NCBI GenBank assembly: GCA_947179155.2
Contig: OX359280.1
Location: forward strand, 9,971,501 to 10,035,500
Source: Hedera helix
Lineage: Eukaryota; Streptophyta; Magnoliopsida; Apiales; Araliaceae
Reading direction: 5' to 3'
DNA length: 64,000 nucleotides
Position numbers and translations under genes: made by a program. The notes below the pieces were generated by a model. The model ran no database searches. It was not told where the DNA came from and was given only the letters and a program-made list of their open reading frames with translations. Of the stretch, positions 13,641 through 26,500 are shown one piece after another; position 1 is the first letter of the stretch; each line of letters starts with the position of its first letter.

Positions 13641-15050
13641 GGAATAGCAATAAATAATTATGCTACAGTTAAATAAATATTACTGATGTGATATTTTTAT
13701 AAACTAATGTATTAGTTTGTGTTGTGTGTGAAAGACCTAAGCAAAAATATGTAAATAATGTAAATATTTAATGTATGATGTAACTTAGTTTATATGAGTA
13801 GCTAGTTGGCATGTGTGTGGATGAATAGTAGCATACCAAGTTTGTTGTAGCTAATTCATGGATTTGTGTGCATTATAACTTTTCAGTCATTCTATGCTTT
13901 CATTAGTGGCTTATTTCTTCACACTCACTAAATTTAAAATTGCGATTTTTATTCAATCTTTGAGGGATTTTCAAACTTATATTTTGTTGTGTAAATCAAG
14001 TAAATTGAGCTTGTTTAACTACTCGGTAATCATTCTTTAAGAAAAAAATTAAAGAATCTATTCAACCCTTTTTCTAGATTATTTCAAGTGCCTTTAGAAA
14101 TAACACATGGTACTAGAGTTTTGTTCTCTTTTGAATTAGCTTTACAGCTTGAGTAAATCCATGACACTAAATAAAACCAGTTTTGAGTTTAGTTGTGGAA
14201 AGAAGCCACCATTATGTAACAAGCTAGGATAAATTTGCTAATTGAAAAGTACGCATACATGCATACATTGATGAAATCGATGATGAACTATTTGATGCAA
14301 ATAATGTAGGCAATAGAGAGAGAGAGAGAGAGAGAGAGAGCTTGAAATTTACAAAAAAAAAAAAAAAAAAACAAGGGATGGGATATTATGATCCAAGAAG
14401 ATTTTAATGGTTTTGATCTAAGCATTTGAATTTTAAGGGACAAGATCAATTTGGATATTAGGCTTGTTTTACCCGAGTGAGGAGAGAGGAAGAGAATGTA
14501 TCTTCCTTTAGATTTTGTTTAGTAAGTTAGCCCACCAAATTTGATATCAAAAAGAAACTTTTGTTTGAATTTTAAATTGCACATGTGGGAAATAGAATGT
14601 GAAGTACTTTGAGGAAGATTTTCTCAATCTTTTAACAAGGCTTTGCTTTGTTGCTTTTTAGAGCCAAATTTGGTGGTCTAAGCCAAATTACAAGCTTTAT
14701 TAAGTAAGCCAAAATAATAGTCCTTTTCTAATGTTGCTTGCAAGCTTGGTTTGCTAGTAGAATTATGGCTTCACATGGAATTAGTTTTAAGTTTCAAGCC
14801 ATTTTGGAGCCATAATGGGACTTTTCAAAGTAACTTTAAAAGTCATTTTCAAACCCCCAAAGAATAATAATATAACTTATAAGATTATAACCTATGGTGA
14901 GGATTCTAACTTAATATTTTTGTATGCTAAAAACCTAATTTGTTATAATCAAAATTAATACTAGAAATATAGACTAATAGATCCAACAGTTCTCTTCACA
15001 TAAGCATTGTAGAATGAGCATTTATGTAACCAAAAGATAAGGAAACAAAC
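13641..15050. other. Stretch without recognised gene; (GA)n and poly(A) tracts
   Basis: I see no coding similarity here. A (GA)n run (about 14316-14341) is followed 11 bp later by a pure A tract (about 14352-14371). The A tract could be the tail of an old retroposed copy, but I saw no coding sequence upstream of it. Confidence 0.5.
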
Positions 15051-15289
15051 GTGATCATAATCTAACTTAGCAGAGCTGCGTCGACAAGTAGTAATATAAC
15101 ATTGGTAACAACTTCAACCCTCTTACCTGTTTCAATTAGGACAGACTCGACATCAATGGCATCATCTTGCTTCAAGCCTCGAGTACTTCTAGCTTTGGTT
15201 GACTTGGGAGAATTATTGCTCCTTCACTTGCTTAATTTGTCTTCAGCCATTGTTGGAGGAACAAACTTGTCGTCATGGTTAATCAAGAG

Positions 15290-15780
15290 TAAGACACTGA
15301 TCTATTTTCCTTGTGGGCAAAGTCCAGTGAGGAAACAAACATCTTGAATGGTTGGGGCACAGGTGGTTGGAAGGTGTCTGTGGAGACAGACCAAAAATTA
15401 GCTGGGGCATAGAGGAGGTTGTGATCAACATTAAATCGGTGTTTGGAGAAGGGAATAGTGTCACATATGCCAAATTTGTGCCAAACTTTTTCCTTGGCAG
15501 TGATAACACGATCTACCCAATTAAGTGGCTTAATCAACTAAAATCAGGTGCCAATTATGCAGAAATATGGTTTTTCCATAGTTAGTCCAATCATGGCTAG
15601 ACCACTCGAACAAGAGAGTTTCGCCTGGGTAATGGAGGTGGAAAGACTCGATGCTCTCTGGATAGGTTTCCTTAAATGCTGGTCTAAGGTTATGACGATT
15701 GGCATAAGCTAGGTCTATTGAGGGATGAAAGTTCCATGGTGAATGACATCTGATTGTTTAATAGGTTCAATGGTACAATG
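15290..15780 (-). pseudogene. Decayed ORF remnant, possibly plant mobile domain (PMD)-like
   Basis: Read on the minus strand from about 15750, one frame gives a long coding-like stretch without a start codon (NLRPAFKETYPESIE, then FEWSSHDWTNYGKTIFLHNW). It hits a stop near 15555. A shifted frame continues with KPLNWVDRVITAKEKVWHKF and LYAPANFWSVSTDTFQ down to about 15290. The last phrase resembles a motif I associate with plant mobile domain proteins, often carried by transposons. That assignment is weak. Two frames and no start indicate a dead remnant. Confidence 0.3.
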
Positions 15781-15784
15781 TTTT

Positions 15785-16232
15785 TAGACCCGGACCGGTC
15801 ATCGAACCGAAAAAAGGTACAAGGTGGATGGATAACTGGTTCAACCAGTTGTCGACCCGCTATTGAACTGGTGACGTCATAAATACATAAAAAAAATATA
15901 TATTATTAATAATTAATATAACTTTAAAATATCTAATTTTTTGTAAGCTAAAATATAATGAAATTATGTTACAATATTACTAAAAATATCTAATTTTAAA
16001 AATAAAAATATTTTTATACCAAAAAAATATTAAAAAATACCTTACAACTGGTTCATTGGGTCAATTCATCGGTTTTACCAGTTAAACCACTAGTTCAACC
16101 GGTTGTCAATAGATTCAAACCGGGTTTTGACTGATTCAATTAATAAATGGTTTTTTGGGCCAAATCGGACCAGAGTGTTGACTGGTTCCAATTTTAACCG
16201 ATCGGACTGCCAGTCCAGTCTAAGTTTTTTGG
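15785..16232. repeat. CCGGTT-rich foldback element (non-autonomous DNA transposon)
   Basis: The left end (AGACCCGGACCGGTCATCG, from about 15788) and the right end read in reverse complement (TTAGACTGGACTGGCAGTCC) form imperfect terminal inverted repeats. Inside, motifs such as GGTTCAACC and AACCGGTT recur on both arms around an AT-rich centre. The target duplication was not resolved. The overall design is that of a plant MITE or foldback element. Confidence 0.55.
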
Positions 16233-16789
16233 CAATCAAGCTAGGAGAAGAGCTTTGCTAGATTTTGAGGATTTTAAAGATTCATCCATGGTGGAATTTG
16301 TGGTTACAAAGAGAGATTTGGATGCAAGGAGGACGAAATCAATTTTTTTAAAAAAGGATATCTAATGACTTGGGGATTTAGGATTTTAAATGGACTCTTA
16401 GAGATAAGAGATAATGATGACGTTGGATTTAAAATTTGAAAAGTAGTTTAGATTAACCCAGAATAACGGTCGTGTCAGTCGTGTTACCTTGCAATATTCC
16501 AAAATTTTATCAGGATTATAAATACGTTCTTAAAACGTTAACGAATTAAAACCTTAAGTATTATCAATCAAATACCTAATGAACGACTGTTCTAGTAATC
16601 TTTGAAAACCTAATATGATTCAAAAACGCAATCGTATACATGTAGAATTAGAACTGTGTTAACCATGATTTGTAAGTCACATTGTAATTAGAATTAAGAA
16701 CTAATTATTAATGAAGTAATTTTTTGTGTGAATTAATTGTGTACTTATATGATTGAATGGATATATCTATATGAATAAGTATATATTGA

Positions 16790-16990
16790 TTATTTAGATT
16801 TTATCTGCACATGTTCCTTTAAATAATCAATCATAGCATATTTCATTAGACAAGGTAAGCATAAAAGATTTTCATCATTGATAGCAACCAAACAAGATTC
16901 AAGGACGTGTATTAATTGTCCAAATTTTATCTGCACGTGTTCCTTTAAATAATCAATCATAGTAGATTTTATTAGACAATGTAAGCATCA
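16790..16990. repeat. Direct repeat of about 65 bp, two copies
   Basis: A block reading TTTATCTGCAC(A/G)TGTTCC, then TTAAATAATCAATCATAG and ATTAGACAA(G/T)GTAAGCAT, occurs at about 16800-16863 and again at about 16926-16989, a period of about 126 bp. There are only a few substitutions between copies. No gene is visible around it. Confidence 0.8.
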
Positions 16991-17439
16991 AGTATGACAC
17001 GGTTTGTCTAACATGGAAGGTTTATGATTTACTTTATTTATGGAAAACCCAACTAATCAATCAATGAATTAAATCTTTGGTAGACAAATTTTATTATAAG
17101 GAAACTTTAATCATTTTACCCAAAAATTTGTTTAACCTTTAATTTCAAAAACCCTTAATTGATTATTTCCTTTTAGAGTTGGTTTTGAAAATTCAAACTA
17201 AGTTTTCATGTATGCAATGCAATCTAAGAGCCTTGATTGAAATATAACCCTACACTAAGATCTTATAGGATTCCTAGATGCCCAAGTGAATCCTGAATAT
17301 TTTATTCAAACCTTCTGAAGGACTACAGTAATATATCCATTATGAAATCCAACTTGCTACATGACACTGCTTTGTCCTGCTTAATCTAGTTTGGTTCTTC
17401 AGCTTGCTGTATTGATACATACTATTGCTCTGATATCCA

Positions 17440-18945
17440 GGATGTTAAATTCAGTAAATACGTCTACTACATGATTAGTACAATAATACAAGACGTTAGT
17501 AAAAATAGAAAGCCATCATCAAAACACAAGAATGGAGTGTGATCAAGTCAACACTAATGAATTAAATGAACTAAAATGGACAAGTCAAAAGTACATGAAC
17601 AATGAATAACGAATAACGAACAATGAACTAACGGATAATGAATGAACAATCAAAGATCGAAAAAATGAGAAATCCTAGGGTTTGCCCCGAGGGCTCGGCC
17701 ACCCTAGGGCTCAGCCCCTTAGGTGGGCCACCCTTGATGTAGTTGTCCGATAATGATTGCCCGATTGATTTCGATTTAAATTACCGAAATTAAACAAATA
17801 CAAAACGAGAAGAGGAATAAAGACCAAACAAAAAGCCTAAGGGACCCCTAGGCCCCCCTAGGATTTAGCCCCTTAGGGGTTAGCTTCCTAGGGGTCATGA
17901 TGTTTTAATTTCTCAAATTTTGTTCCGAAAAAGTTTTTAGCGGTGCGATAAATAAATAATGAACTTGAAATCAAGGAAACTTGTGAGGGCCTGAAAATGC
18001 GTTCTCTTAACTTTTTTATGGCAAAATAAACTCTTCATAAGAACAAGAATCAAGAGAAATGAATGAAAACTGATTAAGAAAAGCCGAAACAAACAAAATG
18101 AGCCAAGAAGGAGCGAAACCCTAGGGTTCGGCCCCCTGCGATTAAACCCTCTAAGGTTTGGCCCTTTAGGGTTCGGCCCATAGAGTTGGGTACCTAGGGT
18201 TAATCCTTGTCTTTTTCGTGCCGAACTTCTTTGTGGTTTTCAGACAGTAAAGTTGTTCGGCGCGATTTTTTGAACTAAACCTTGAAAGATGAGACTCGAC
18301 AGGTACCATCACGAGTCCCAAGGCATAAGGCTCATGGGGGCAACTCATTTTCGGAATCAATTGAGGGATTGAATTGGTGGCTAGAAGAATTAAACGATCT
18401 GGCCATTACCCGAGTAATTAGGGGCATTCTAGTAATTTTTCTATTACTAAGGAAATTTCTGGAATCTCCTCCAAAGTCACATGCCTGACATATGACCCCT
18501 TGCCAAGAAACTCTATAAATACCCCTTCACTTCATAAGAGAAGGGACTTTTGGACTCTTAGAGAATTCTCTCCAAACTCAAGGGAGCTTGAATCATCTTT
18601 GAACTTGTTGGCGATTTGGGATTGAGTTCTGAATTAAGACACTTGAGAATATATTTAGACCCTCAAAGTCAAGCCTGAATCCCATTGAGACCCCCCCCCC
18701 CCCCCCCCAACACACACACAAACACTTGATAGACTCTTGAACACTAGCGATTACTCCAAGACACTGAGAGTTCTGTCTTATGTTACTCGAGTAACTGTTC
18801 ACCGGTTCTTTTTCCCACTTCAATCTCTTGATCAATTTCCATATTTTTCACGGATTTCTCGCCTCCTAGATCACTACGAATCCTAACCCTAACGAGGCCT
18901 CTCCTACACTAACAAAATAATAGAATCTCCTTGATTAGAATGCAT
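17440..18945 (+). mobile_element. LTR-like stretch with CCCTAGG-rich repeats, boundaries uncertain
   Basis: The stretch has LTR-like architecture: GC-richer islands with repeated CCCTAGG/TTCGGCCC motifs (about 17685-17900 and 18115-18195), a TATA-like CTATAAATACCCC at about 18512, and a leader-like CTCTTAGAGAATTCTCTCC region. It ends in a pyrimidine-rich stretch followed by ACTAACA. A C18-type homopolymer with a CA run sits at about 18690-18722. No coding domain or target duplication was found. It could be a solo LTR or part of a large non-autonomous retroelement. Confidence 0.4.
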
Positions 18946-18962
18946 GATGTTTTTTTTCTTAA

Positions 18963-19110
18963 CAGAGTAAATACAATATGGTACCATCAAAATCTAAGTG
19001 CTACCCTTCTAACACCTTAGAGAAGGTATACCGAAATTCTTTCTTTCTATTTCTAGAGATAGAAAGAAAGTTAGAGGAATAGATATGAGCAAGAGGATTT
19101 GCATGATGGC
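18963..19110 (+). pseudogene. Relic of the FBW2-like gene upstream region and start codon
   Basis: The block AGAGTAAATACAATATG, then AAGTGCTAC, CTAACACC and TATACC, parallels 22484-22826 just upstream of F-box gene 1. It leads to ATATGAGCAAGAGGATTTG, where ATG at 19085 corresponds to the start of gene 1 (22855). After about six shared codons (MSKRIC) similarity ends and the frame closes. The 258-bp MITE in the gene 1 copy is absent here. Confidence 0.6.
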
Positions 19111-19740
19111 TTCGTGTAACGTTATATAAATGTGATCACCCACTCTAGGTTATAAGTGGCAACATCTAAAGTCATAAGGTTTTATTATTTTTCATGTCTA
19201 TTACTAAATGAAATTTGATGACAAATTTTAGGATATTTTGTTATTTTATGTTACTAACATTGACAAAATAACTATTTTTGAGAAACAATAAATATTGACA
19301 ATAATTTTTTTTTTATATGACAGGGAGTATTTTATTATATCATCAATAGTTGATCATGAGGTTGTTATTCTTTAATATAAATATTGGAAATAAAACTGTC
19401 AAATAAGATAAAATAAATTATTTCATGTAAGTAATTGTACGAGTACAAATTATGTACAAATAGCTATACACAAATAGAGAGTAAAAGTAATTATACGTAA
19501 ATTCTTACTATATATATATTTTTGATAAGATTTATTGACCTTTTACATTATTTTTAATTATTCAGTACATGTGGTAATAATGTTCGTATCTATTTATGCA
19601 CATTTTAAGCTTAACTATTTGCAACCATTCCATACACATAATTACTCTTCATTTTAAGATTTATGATAACGGAAAGAATATTCTATTTTTTAAACTTTCT
19701 AACAAAGAGAGTACTTTTTCATTACAATCAGACTTAATCA
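19111..19740. other. AT-rich spacer, nothing recognised
   Basis: No coding similarity. A fragment AGGGAGTATTTTATTATATC near 19322 looks like one end of a Stowaway-type MITE, but I could not identify its partner end. Confidence 0.4.
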
Positions 19741-20125
19741 CCAAAAAAAAATCATGAACTTTGGTTCCTTTATTAAATTAAAAATAATCAATAATGTCTC
19801 AAAAAAGTTACATAAATAACTAAATGTGACTGACCCTGTAACCTTATTTAATTAATACTAAGTTGTAATTTACATGTGGCAATAGTATTTTTTATTTTAT
19901 TTTCTCACGTCAGATTAAATAACCTTAAACATATTTAAAACCTAATGTGAGAAAATAAAAAATAAAAAATAAAAATACAATTGCCATATGTAAATTAAAC
20001 CTTAGCATTAGTTAACTCAAATTAGAGGGTTGGTCAAATTTTGATTATTTATATTATTATTTTTTTGATATATCATTGGTTTAATTTTAAACAAATAAAG
20101 TTTCAAGGCTTTTTTTCAAAAATAA
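19740..20125. repeat. Long imperfect foldback element (MITE-like)
   Basis: The two halves are imperfect reverse complements around about 19930. ATTTACATGTGGCAAT on the left pairs with ATTGCCATATGTAAAT on the right, and TTATTTTCTCAC pairs with GTGAGAAAATAA. Outward, TTAAATTAAAAATAATCAAT matches the reversed right side near 20080. The arms are about 170-190 bp. It abuts the truncated LINE on the right. Confidence 0.7.
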
Positions 20126-20139
20126 ATCAAATTTTGCTG

Positions 20140-22377
20140 GTTTTTTTGTGATCAAGCCTCACCACCATAAGGTGCATAACCCCACTTCCATGAATGACTA
20201 TCGTCACATCTCATGCTGCAATACCACCTACAAATGTCTTTCCAAAATTATTGCTTCTAGGCTGAAGTCAGTCCTTCCAACTATCATCTCTCCATGCCAA
20301 GCGGCATTTGTTCCTGGAAGACGTATAGGGGATAATGTGCTTCTAGCGCAGGAGTTATTTAGGGGCTATAATAGGAATTCCGGGCCTCCTAGATGCGCTT
20401 TAAATTGATCTGAAGAAAGCATTTGACTCGGTTTCTTGGGAATTTATAATTAAGGTTCTTGCTCTCTTCAACTTTCCTCCTAAATTCATTTATTGGATTA
20501 TAGCGTGCATCACTATTTCGAGATTCTCGGTCAAAGTTAATGGGGAACTTTGTGGGTATTTTAAAGGGGGTAAAGGACTGAGGCATGGGACCCTCTATCG
20601 CCTTACTTATTTGTCATTGTCATGGAAGTGCTGTCGATTATACTATCCAAGTATACTACATCCAATGAATTCAAGCACAAATGGAGAACCAAACGTCCAA
20701 TCTTACCCATCTTTGCTTTGTAGATGATCTCGTCTTGTTTAAACATGGTGATAGCAGGTCTGTCTCTATCCAAGTACAATGCCTGGATCAGTTTTCAGTT
20801 ATATATGGGCTGCGTATTAATCCCTCTAAAAGTGTATGTTTCATGTCAAATGTCCCTAATACTCAAAATGCAGAAATTTTATCTTGCTTGGGTTTTCAGC
20901 TTGGTACTTTCCCAGCTAAGTTCCTTGGAGTTCTCCTTATTACTTCAAAGCTCACTCTCAATGATTGTCATAGCCTGCTTGAAAAGATTAAAACTAGAAT
21001 TAGTAGTTGAACCAACAATTTTCTCTCCTATGTTGTTAGATTGCAGCTGATTAAGTCCGTGATATTTGGCATTCAGGCCTGCTGGTCCTCTCATTTCATT
21101 CTGCCTGCTGTTGTTATAAAAGATATCCAGTGTATTATGAGCAGATTCTTATGGAAAGGCCCATATCTACAGAAATATGGGGCCAAAGTCGCTTGGAGCA
21201 AAATTACTCTGCCACTGTCTGAAGGGGGGCTGTCTATTAAGCAACTTGTGGACTGGAACCAAGCACAATTCTTTATGCTTGATTTGAAGATTATTAACCC
21301 AGCCTCTTCCCTTCTATGAGCTCGCTGGGTTAGGACCTGTCACCTCAAGGACAGATATTTCTGGTGCCTTCCTATCCCAAATGACTGTTCTTAGGTTCGG
21401 AGGAAATTGTTAAATTTAAGACCAATTGCTTTACAGCATGTACACTACCAGATTGGAAATGGGGAGAGAGCAAGCCTGTGGTTTGATCCGTGGGTGGGTG
21501 ATTTTCCTCTGGCTCTTCATGTTCGTCACCCCCTTATCATTAAGTCTAGGCTGGGCCGCAATGCAACTGTTAGGAGAATCCTCACACCAGCTGGATGGAA
21601 CCTGACTTCCTCAAACCATCCTGTAGTCATTGCATTCCGTCAAGCTTTTGACTACTTGATCAGGTTTAATCCACATATGCAAGATACAATTATGAGGGAT
21701 AATTGCAATAGCATCAAAGCCTCCTTCATTTGGAACTCCATCCGGCAGCAAGGACAAATTAGGGACTGGTATCAGATTGTTTGGAACAAGTGCCTTACCC
21801 CAAGGCATTCATTTATGCTTTGGTTGGCTTTTCACAATGGCCTTAAAAAGAAAGACAATCTGTTAAGCTATGGAATGGAGACTGACCCAATGTGCTGTCT
21901 GTGTAGTGTTGATTCTGAGAATTTTAATCATCTCTTCTTTCAGTCCACTTCTCATTCAATATTCTTACCTCGATTCTCAGATTATGCGGATGGCGTGGAT
22001 TCAGCCGTAGCTGGGATGTCATTGTTAGATTTATATTGGCTTGCCCTTTCCGTAAGGCTCATCATAATTTGATGCAGCAGGCTTTTGCAGCAGTTGTCTG
22101 TGATATCTGGCAAGAACGAAATGCTAGGCTTCATGCCAATGGAGGCTCGCCTGTGAGGACTATTATTAACAATACTTTGCATTTGATTAAATGTAAACTG
22201 CACTCTAGCTCCAAGTTTCATAAACTGCTAGCTAACCTTTCTCATCTAGCCCTGTAATGTTTATGTAGCCTTGGTTTCTTGGGCCTGTCCTTTGAAACTG
22301 TTTCTATATTTTGATCGGGGTCCCTTTTTGTTCATTTCTTCCTTTTATATAATTTTAATTTTAGCAACAAAAAAAAA
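20140..22377 (+). mobile_element. 5'-truncated L1-type LINE with poly(A) tail
   Basis: Sequence from about 20148 reads as the middle of a plant LINE reverse transcriptase. It includes NPTSMNDYRHISCCNTTYKC, QAAFVPGRRIGDNVLLAQEL, DLKKAFDSVSW and the catalytic-type FVDDLVLF near 20723. The C-terminal zf-RVT region follows (WNKCLTPRHSFMLWLA, then CCLCSVDSENFNHLFF, about 21785-21940). It ends with a 3' UTR and an A16 tract at 22367-22382. The endonuclease and N-terminal RT are missing, as in 5'-truncated insertions. Several frameshifts and stops (for example near 20580, 21010, 21320 and 22070) make it inactive. No clear target duplication was found. Confidence 0.9.
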
Positions 22378-22527
22378 AAAAAACACAAACAAATTGTTCA
22401 CGTAGCCCTCATCTTTTTCCTTTCTCTCTTCTCGACAAAACAACAGAAACTCTTTAGAAAGTATCAAAAAACTTTTTTAATAGAGTAAATGCAATATGTG
22501 ACCAATAAAACCACACTTTAAGTGCTA

Positions 22528-22785
22528 CTTCCTCCGTTTCTTTTTTTGTTCTCTTTAGATAGTAAAATTTATTTTTTTTAAATATCATTTATAAATTTTA
22601 AGAAACAATTAATAAGTTAGTTTACAATATTATCTCTGCATTTAATACTAATTTATTTTTCTGTAATTTTTTTAATAATATTTAGAAGGATAATATTAAA
22701 ATTTATACTCAATCAAACAAAACATTAATTACATGTCTTTATTTTTGTATTTTTATTTAAATGTAATTAAAAAAGATGGAGAGAG
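22528..22785. mobile_element. Stowaway-like MITE in the F-box gene 1 promoter
   Basis: The ends CTTCCTCCGTTTCTTTTTTT and AAAAAAGATGGAGAGAG are imperfect inverted repeats. They are flanked by TA on both sides (22526-22527 and 22786-22787), the usual Stowaway target duplication. The body is AT-rich and non-coding. The homologous upstream copy at 18963-19105 lacks it, which supports its being an insertion. Confidence 0.7.
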
Positions 22786-22854
22786 TACCTTTGATCCTTG
22801 CTAACACCATAAATAGGGCATATACCAAACTGTGAGAAAATTAAAGCATTTGAT

Positions 22855-23501
22855 ATGAGCAAGAGGGTTTGTATTGGTGAGGAGGAGAGAGAAAATGAAA
22901 GTAGTGGTGGTGGTGGTGGCTGGGAGGGGATGAACCCGGACTTACTGGCGGAGATATTGGTGAGGATACCGGCGGAGGAGATGATGAGGGTGGTACCGCT
23001 GGTGTGTAGGGGATGGTGGGAGGTGGTGGCTGGGCCCCACTGCTGGAAAAACATTGACCTGCTGCGGTGGAGCCACCGTCACTCCAACTCCGATGATGTC
23101 GATACTGCCGTCAAGAAGCTGGTTAAACACAGTAGGCGCGCGTTTGAGTGTCTATCCGCTTATCGGCTTGGCAATGTCGGCTTCGCTTTTGTTGCCAACC
23201 GGTATAGACATATATAATCTCCCTCTTTCCTTCTCACTTTTTGTATATACTATGCAGACAGAAATGACATTCAAGGCTTCTTGTGAGATGGTATAAAAAT
23301 CGCTAAATATACTGAGATAGTATATATGTTGATCAGAACAAGATGTTTATACTTTAGGGTTTGGTATATGTTTAATATCATGATTATATGCTTTTATTTG
23401 TTTTCATTTATAGTTGAAGATCTTTGCCTAAAGTATATAATTTTTTTAAAATTAAAATAACTACTTAGACACACATTAATTCTCTATCTGGATGTATTTA
23501 T

Positions 23502-23546
<45 letters not shown>

Positions 23547-26500
23547 GGTATATGGCCATACACAGCCGTGTATGTTTTATTTGTACACAGTCTGCCAAAA
23601 CTGTGTCGTTTTGGCAGATTTGCTTTTTAAAAAAACACACGCTTCAAGGCTTTTGGCTTCTCTCCTCCCAAATGAGAAATCGCTCAAGCTCTTCTCCCCC
23701 AAAATGAGAAATCGATCCAGCATGTTCATCTCTGAAAATGGCGAGCATTTTTTAGAACAAAACTGAAGTTGTCTCCTTGAAACTCCCTGCGCCTTCTGGT
23801 AGGACCAAATCCGATGATGAGATTTAGGAAAATATAAAAATCCAGTTTGTTGGAGAGAGAAAGGATTAACAAGATGGCTGAAGAACAGGTAGTAGTAGTT
23901 GATAATCGGGATTCGCTAGAGAAGAGGCCTGGTATCTTCATCATCGGATCTCCCAACGTCGGCAAACGAACAATCCTCTCCCGTAAGTCTCTCTCGATTT
24001 GATTGGCATATTTTTTTTCTATTTTAATCGATTTTATGAGTTTCGTTTCACTTTGATGTAATTCTATTTAATATAGTCTTTAACTCCTATGAATATTTTG
24101 ATTGAATCAGTTTGTAATTGTTTAATCCCAGAAATAGTCTTGAGTTTTGGGTTTTGGAGCAGTTTGTGCGTATTCAGAAATTTTTACTCTGAATCAACAA
24201 TTTGTTGTCAGATTCCGACAAATTTTCAGCCAAGGATGTTTAGATCTTCTTTTTGCATTTGAATTTGGTTTATTAGCTGCAAACTGGAATCTAGTAGGTG
24301 TAAGCTTGCGGTTTTACATAGGATATGCTGATTGGTTGAATTGAAGTGATTCGTGGTCTTTTACAGTATAGATGATGGTAATGGTTATTTTGTGTAATGC
24401 TTGTTGTGCTCAACATTTGTCTTACCCAAAAGTTCATTTATGTTCTGTGGAAAAGCTATCAATTGTGGTTGTATGATGCTATTTTATTGAATTTCTAGTC
24501 TCTCATTCTCCCTCTATAATTTTTTCCTTTAAGACTTTCAACTTGTTTCACCATTGTCTCTTCTCAATTTCATTCTTTCCGTTTGATAGATTAAGTACTT
24601 TATTACCACTTTTTCATCTTCTTTAAGATGATAGAAAAGAAAATAAAACCAAAATGCTAGTTGTTTGTTAGGGACTGGTTAATAACTTAATGAACAGGTG
24701 GACTATTGACACAAAGTATTACACCGCTGATGTTTCTCTGTGGATGGCTCATCTGCATGATGAGTTTTCAGTAGAGGCCCTCCCGATGTTTGACAGACTG
24801 GCTGCCTTAGTGATGGTTTTTGACATGAACAATGTAGGTCTCTTCCCCTCCTTATATCCTTGTTTGTTGAACATTTAACTTTAATTTTCGGTTTCTATGA
24901 ACTACATCACTATATGATCAGTTTTTTAGCATGATATGTAAATCTGATTCCTGTATTGTGCCAATATACAGCTATTGTCTCTTGTTGCACTTAAGGAATG
25001 GGTTTCTCGCACTGATATTCAGAACTTTGACATTTTGTTGTGTATTGGAAACAAAGTGGATCTTGTTCCGGGTCATTCAGCGCATGTTGAATACAGAAGA
25101 CATTTGCAGAAACTTGGAGACTCCTGGGGTAATACTAATTCAGAGTTGGATTATGGAATATCTGAAACTGAATTTGGATTTCCTAATTTTTGGATGCCTT
25201 TAATTTAGTAGATTTTCAATTTTTTCGTAAATGAAAAAAAAAATCATTTGGGTCCATACGGATACAATGTTTTCCTGTCAAATTGGTGCGAATAAGTGTT
25301 AGATGCAACTAATACCATTTGTAATGGTAATTGCTCTAATTTTTGTTTCTCGTCTGTATTCTCTTCTTGGGATGATATTATATCACCATTTTCCCTGATA
25401 ATTGCTCCCAAATTTAGTTAATAATCGAGTAATTTGCATCCTCAAATTCCCTGAATATACTACTGCTGTTAATTTTCAACTTGATTTGTTACTCAAACTT
25501 CCTCTTCAGGTGGACGAGTTACAGAACACTATAGAGGAATAGCCAAGGAGTTTAATCGAGGAGATGAGGAATGCAATGGATGAGCATAAGAACGGGGTGG
25601 AGGATGCTATTGGGCATAATACTCTGCATAAGAACGGGGTTCCTCCAGATATACAACTGCGGATTATTTTGACTTGAAGTGCAATTATAAGCTCCATCTT
25701 AGCTTATACTCTGCACGATCTCTAGAAGAATTTTGTATACGTTGGTTACATACATGCTGAAATTGAATAACTTTGGGAAGAGAATTTTGAGGCTGCCAGT
25801 AACACTGATAGTATCTGCTATGATAGAAACTAGATATTATAATTGTATAGAGCAAGTGTTATTGTGAATTTGGTGTTGACAAAATTTTGTCAGTTGACTT
25901 GCAAGCCAGAAATTTGCATACTCAACATAGACAGATTAGTGCACTTGTAGAATACTGAAACATAAATGAGATTGTTGTATTTTATTACAAAAGATTATTA
26001 ATCCATATGAGAATTCAGAATTGAAACCCTGAGAGCAGTTGATTATTATCTCAGTTTGATATTTCATTTTTCTGCAATTTTTATAACATTAGAATGTTGT
26101 AAACTATACAGCTTCTTGTTTTTGTGGAATGTAATTGCCATTAAGGACCTCAATTTGTCAATTGTGACCAACTTATCATCTAAAAAGCAAGCCAATCCAG
26201 AGATAAAATTAATTTCTAACGAATCACACAACACCATTTAGGAATATAGATACAATTTAGAAACCAACATGCATGTCTTTAAAACAAAAACTGCTCAACA
26301 ACATTAAGCAATTCCAGCTGCTTACTATGGAAGACTACTACAAATTTCTCATATTACACTGAAAGCATGTGCTAGACTACCAAATTCTGTATTGTCCATA
26401 TTTCAAAATGAAAAAAAAAAAAACCATTTGATAATTGACAACTTGACAAGTCAATCTCAACGATCCACATGGCACTGGCAAAATGACAACTTGAGTTTGT

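Noticed and set aside
18880..18900. CCTAACCCTAAC, telomere-like
   Set aside because: Only about two units, in an LTR-like stretch; too short for an interstitial telomere tract.
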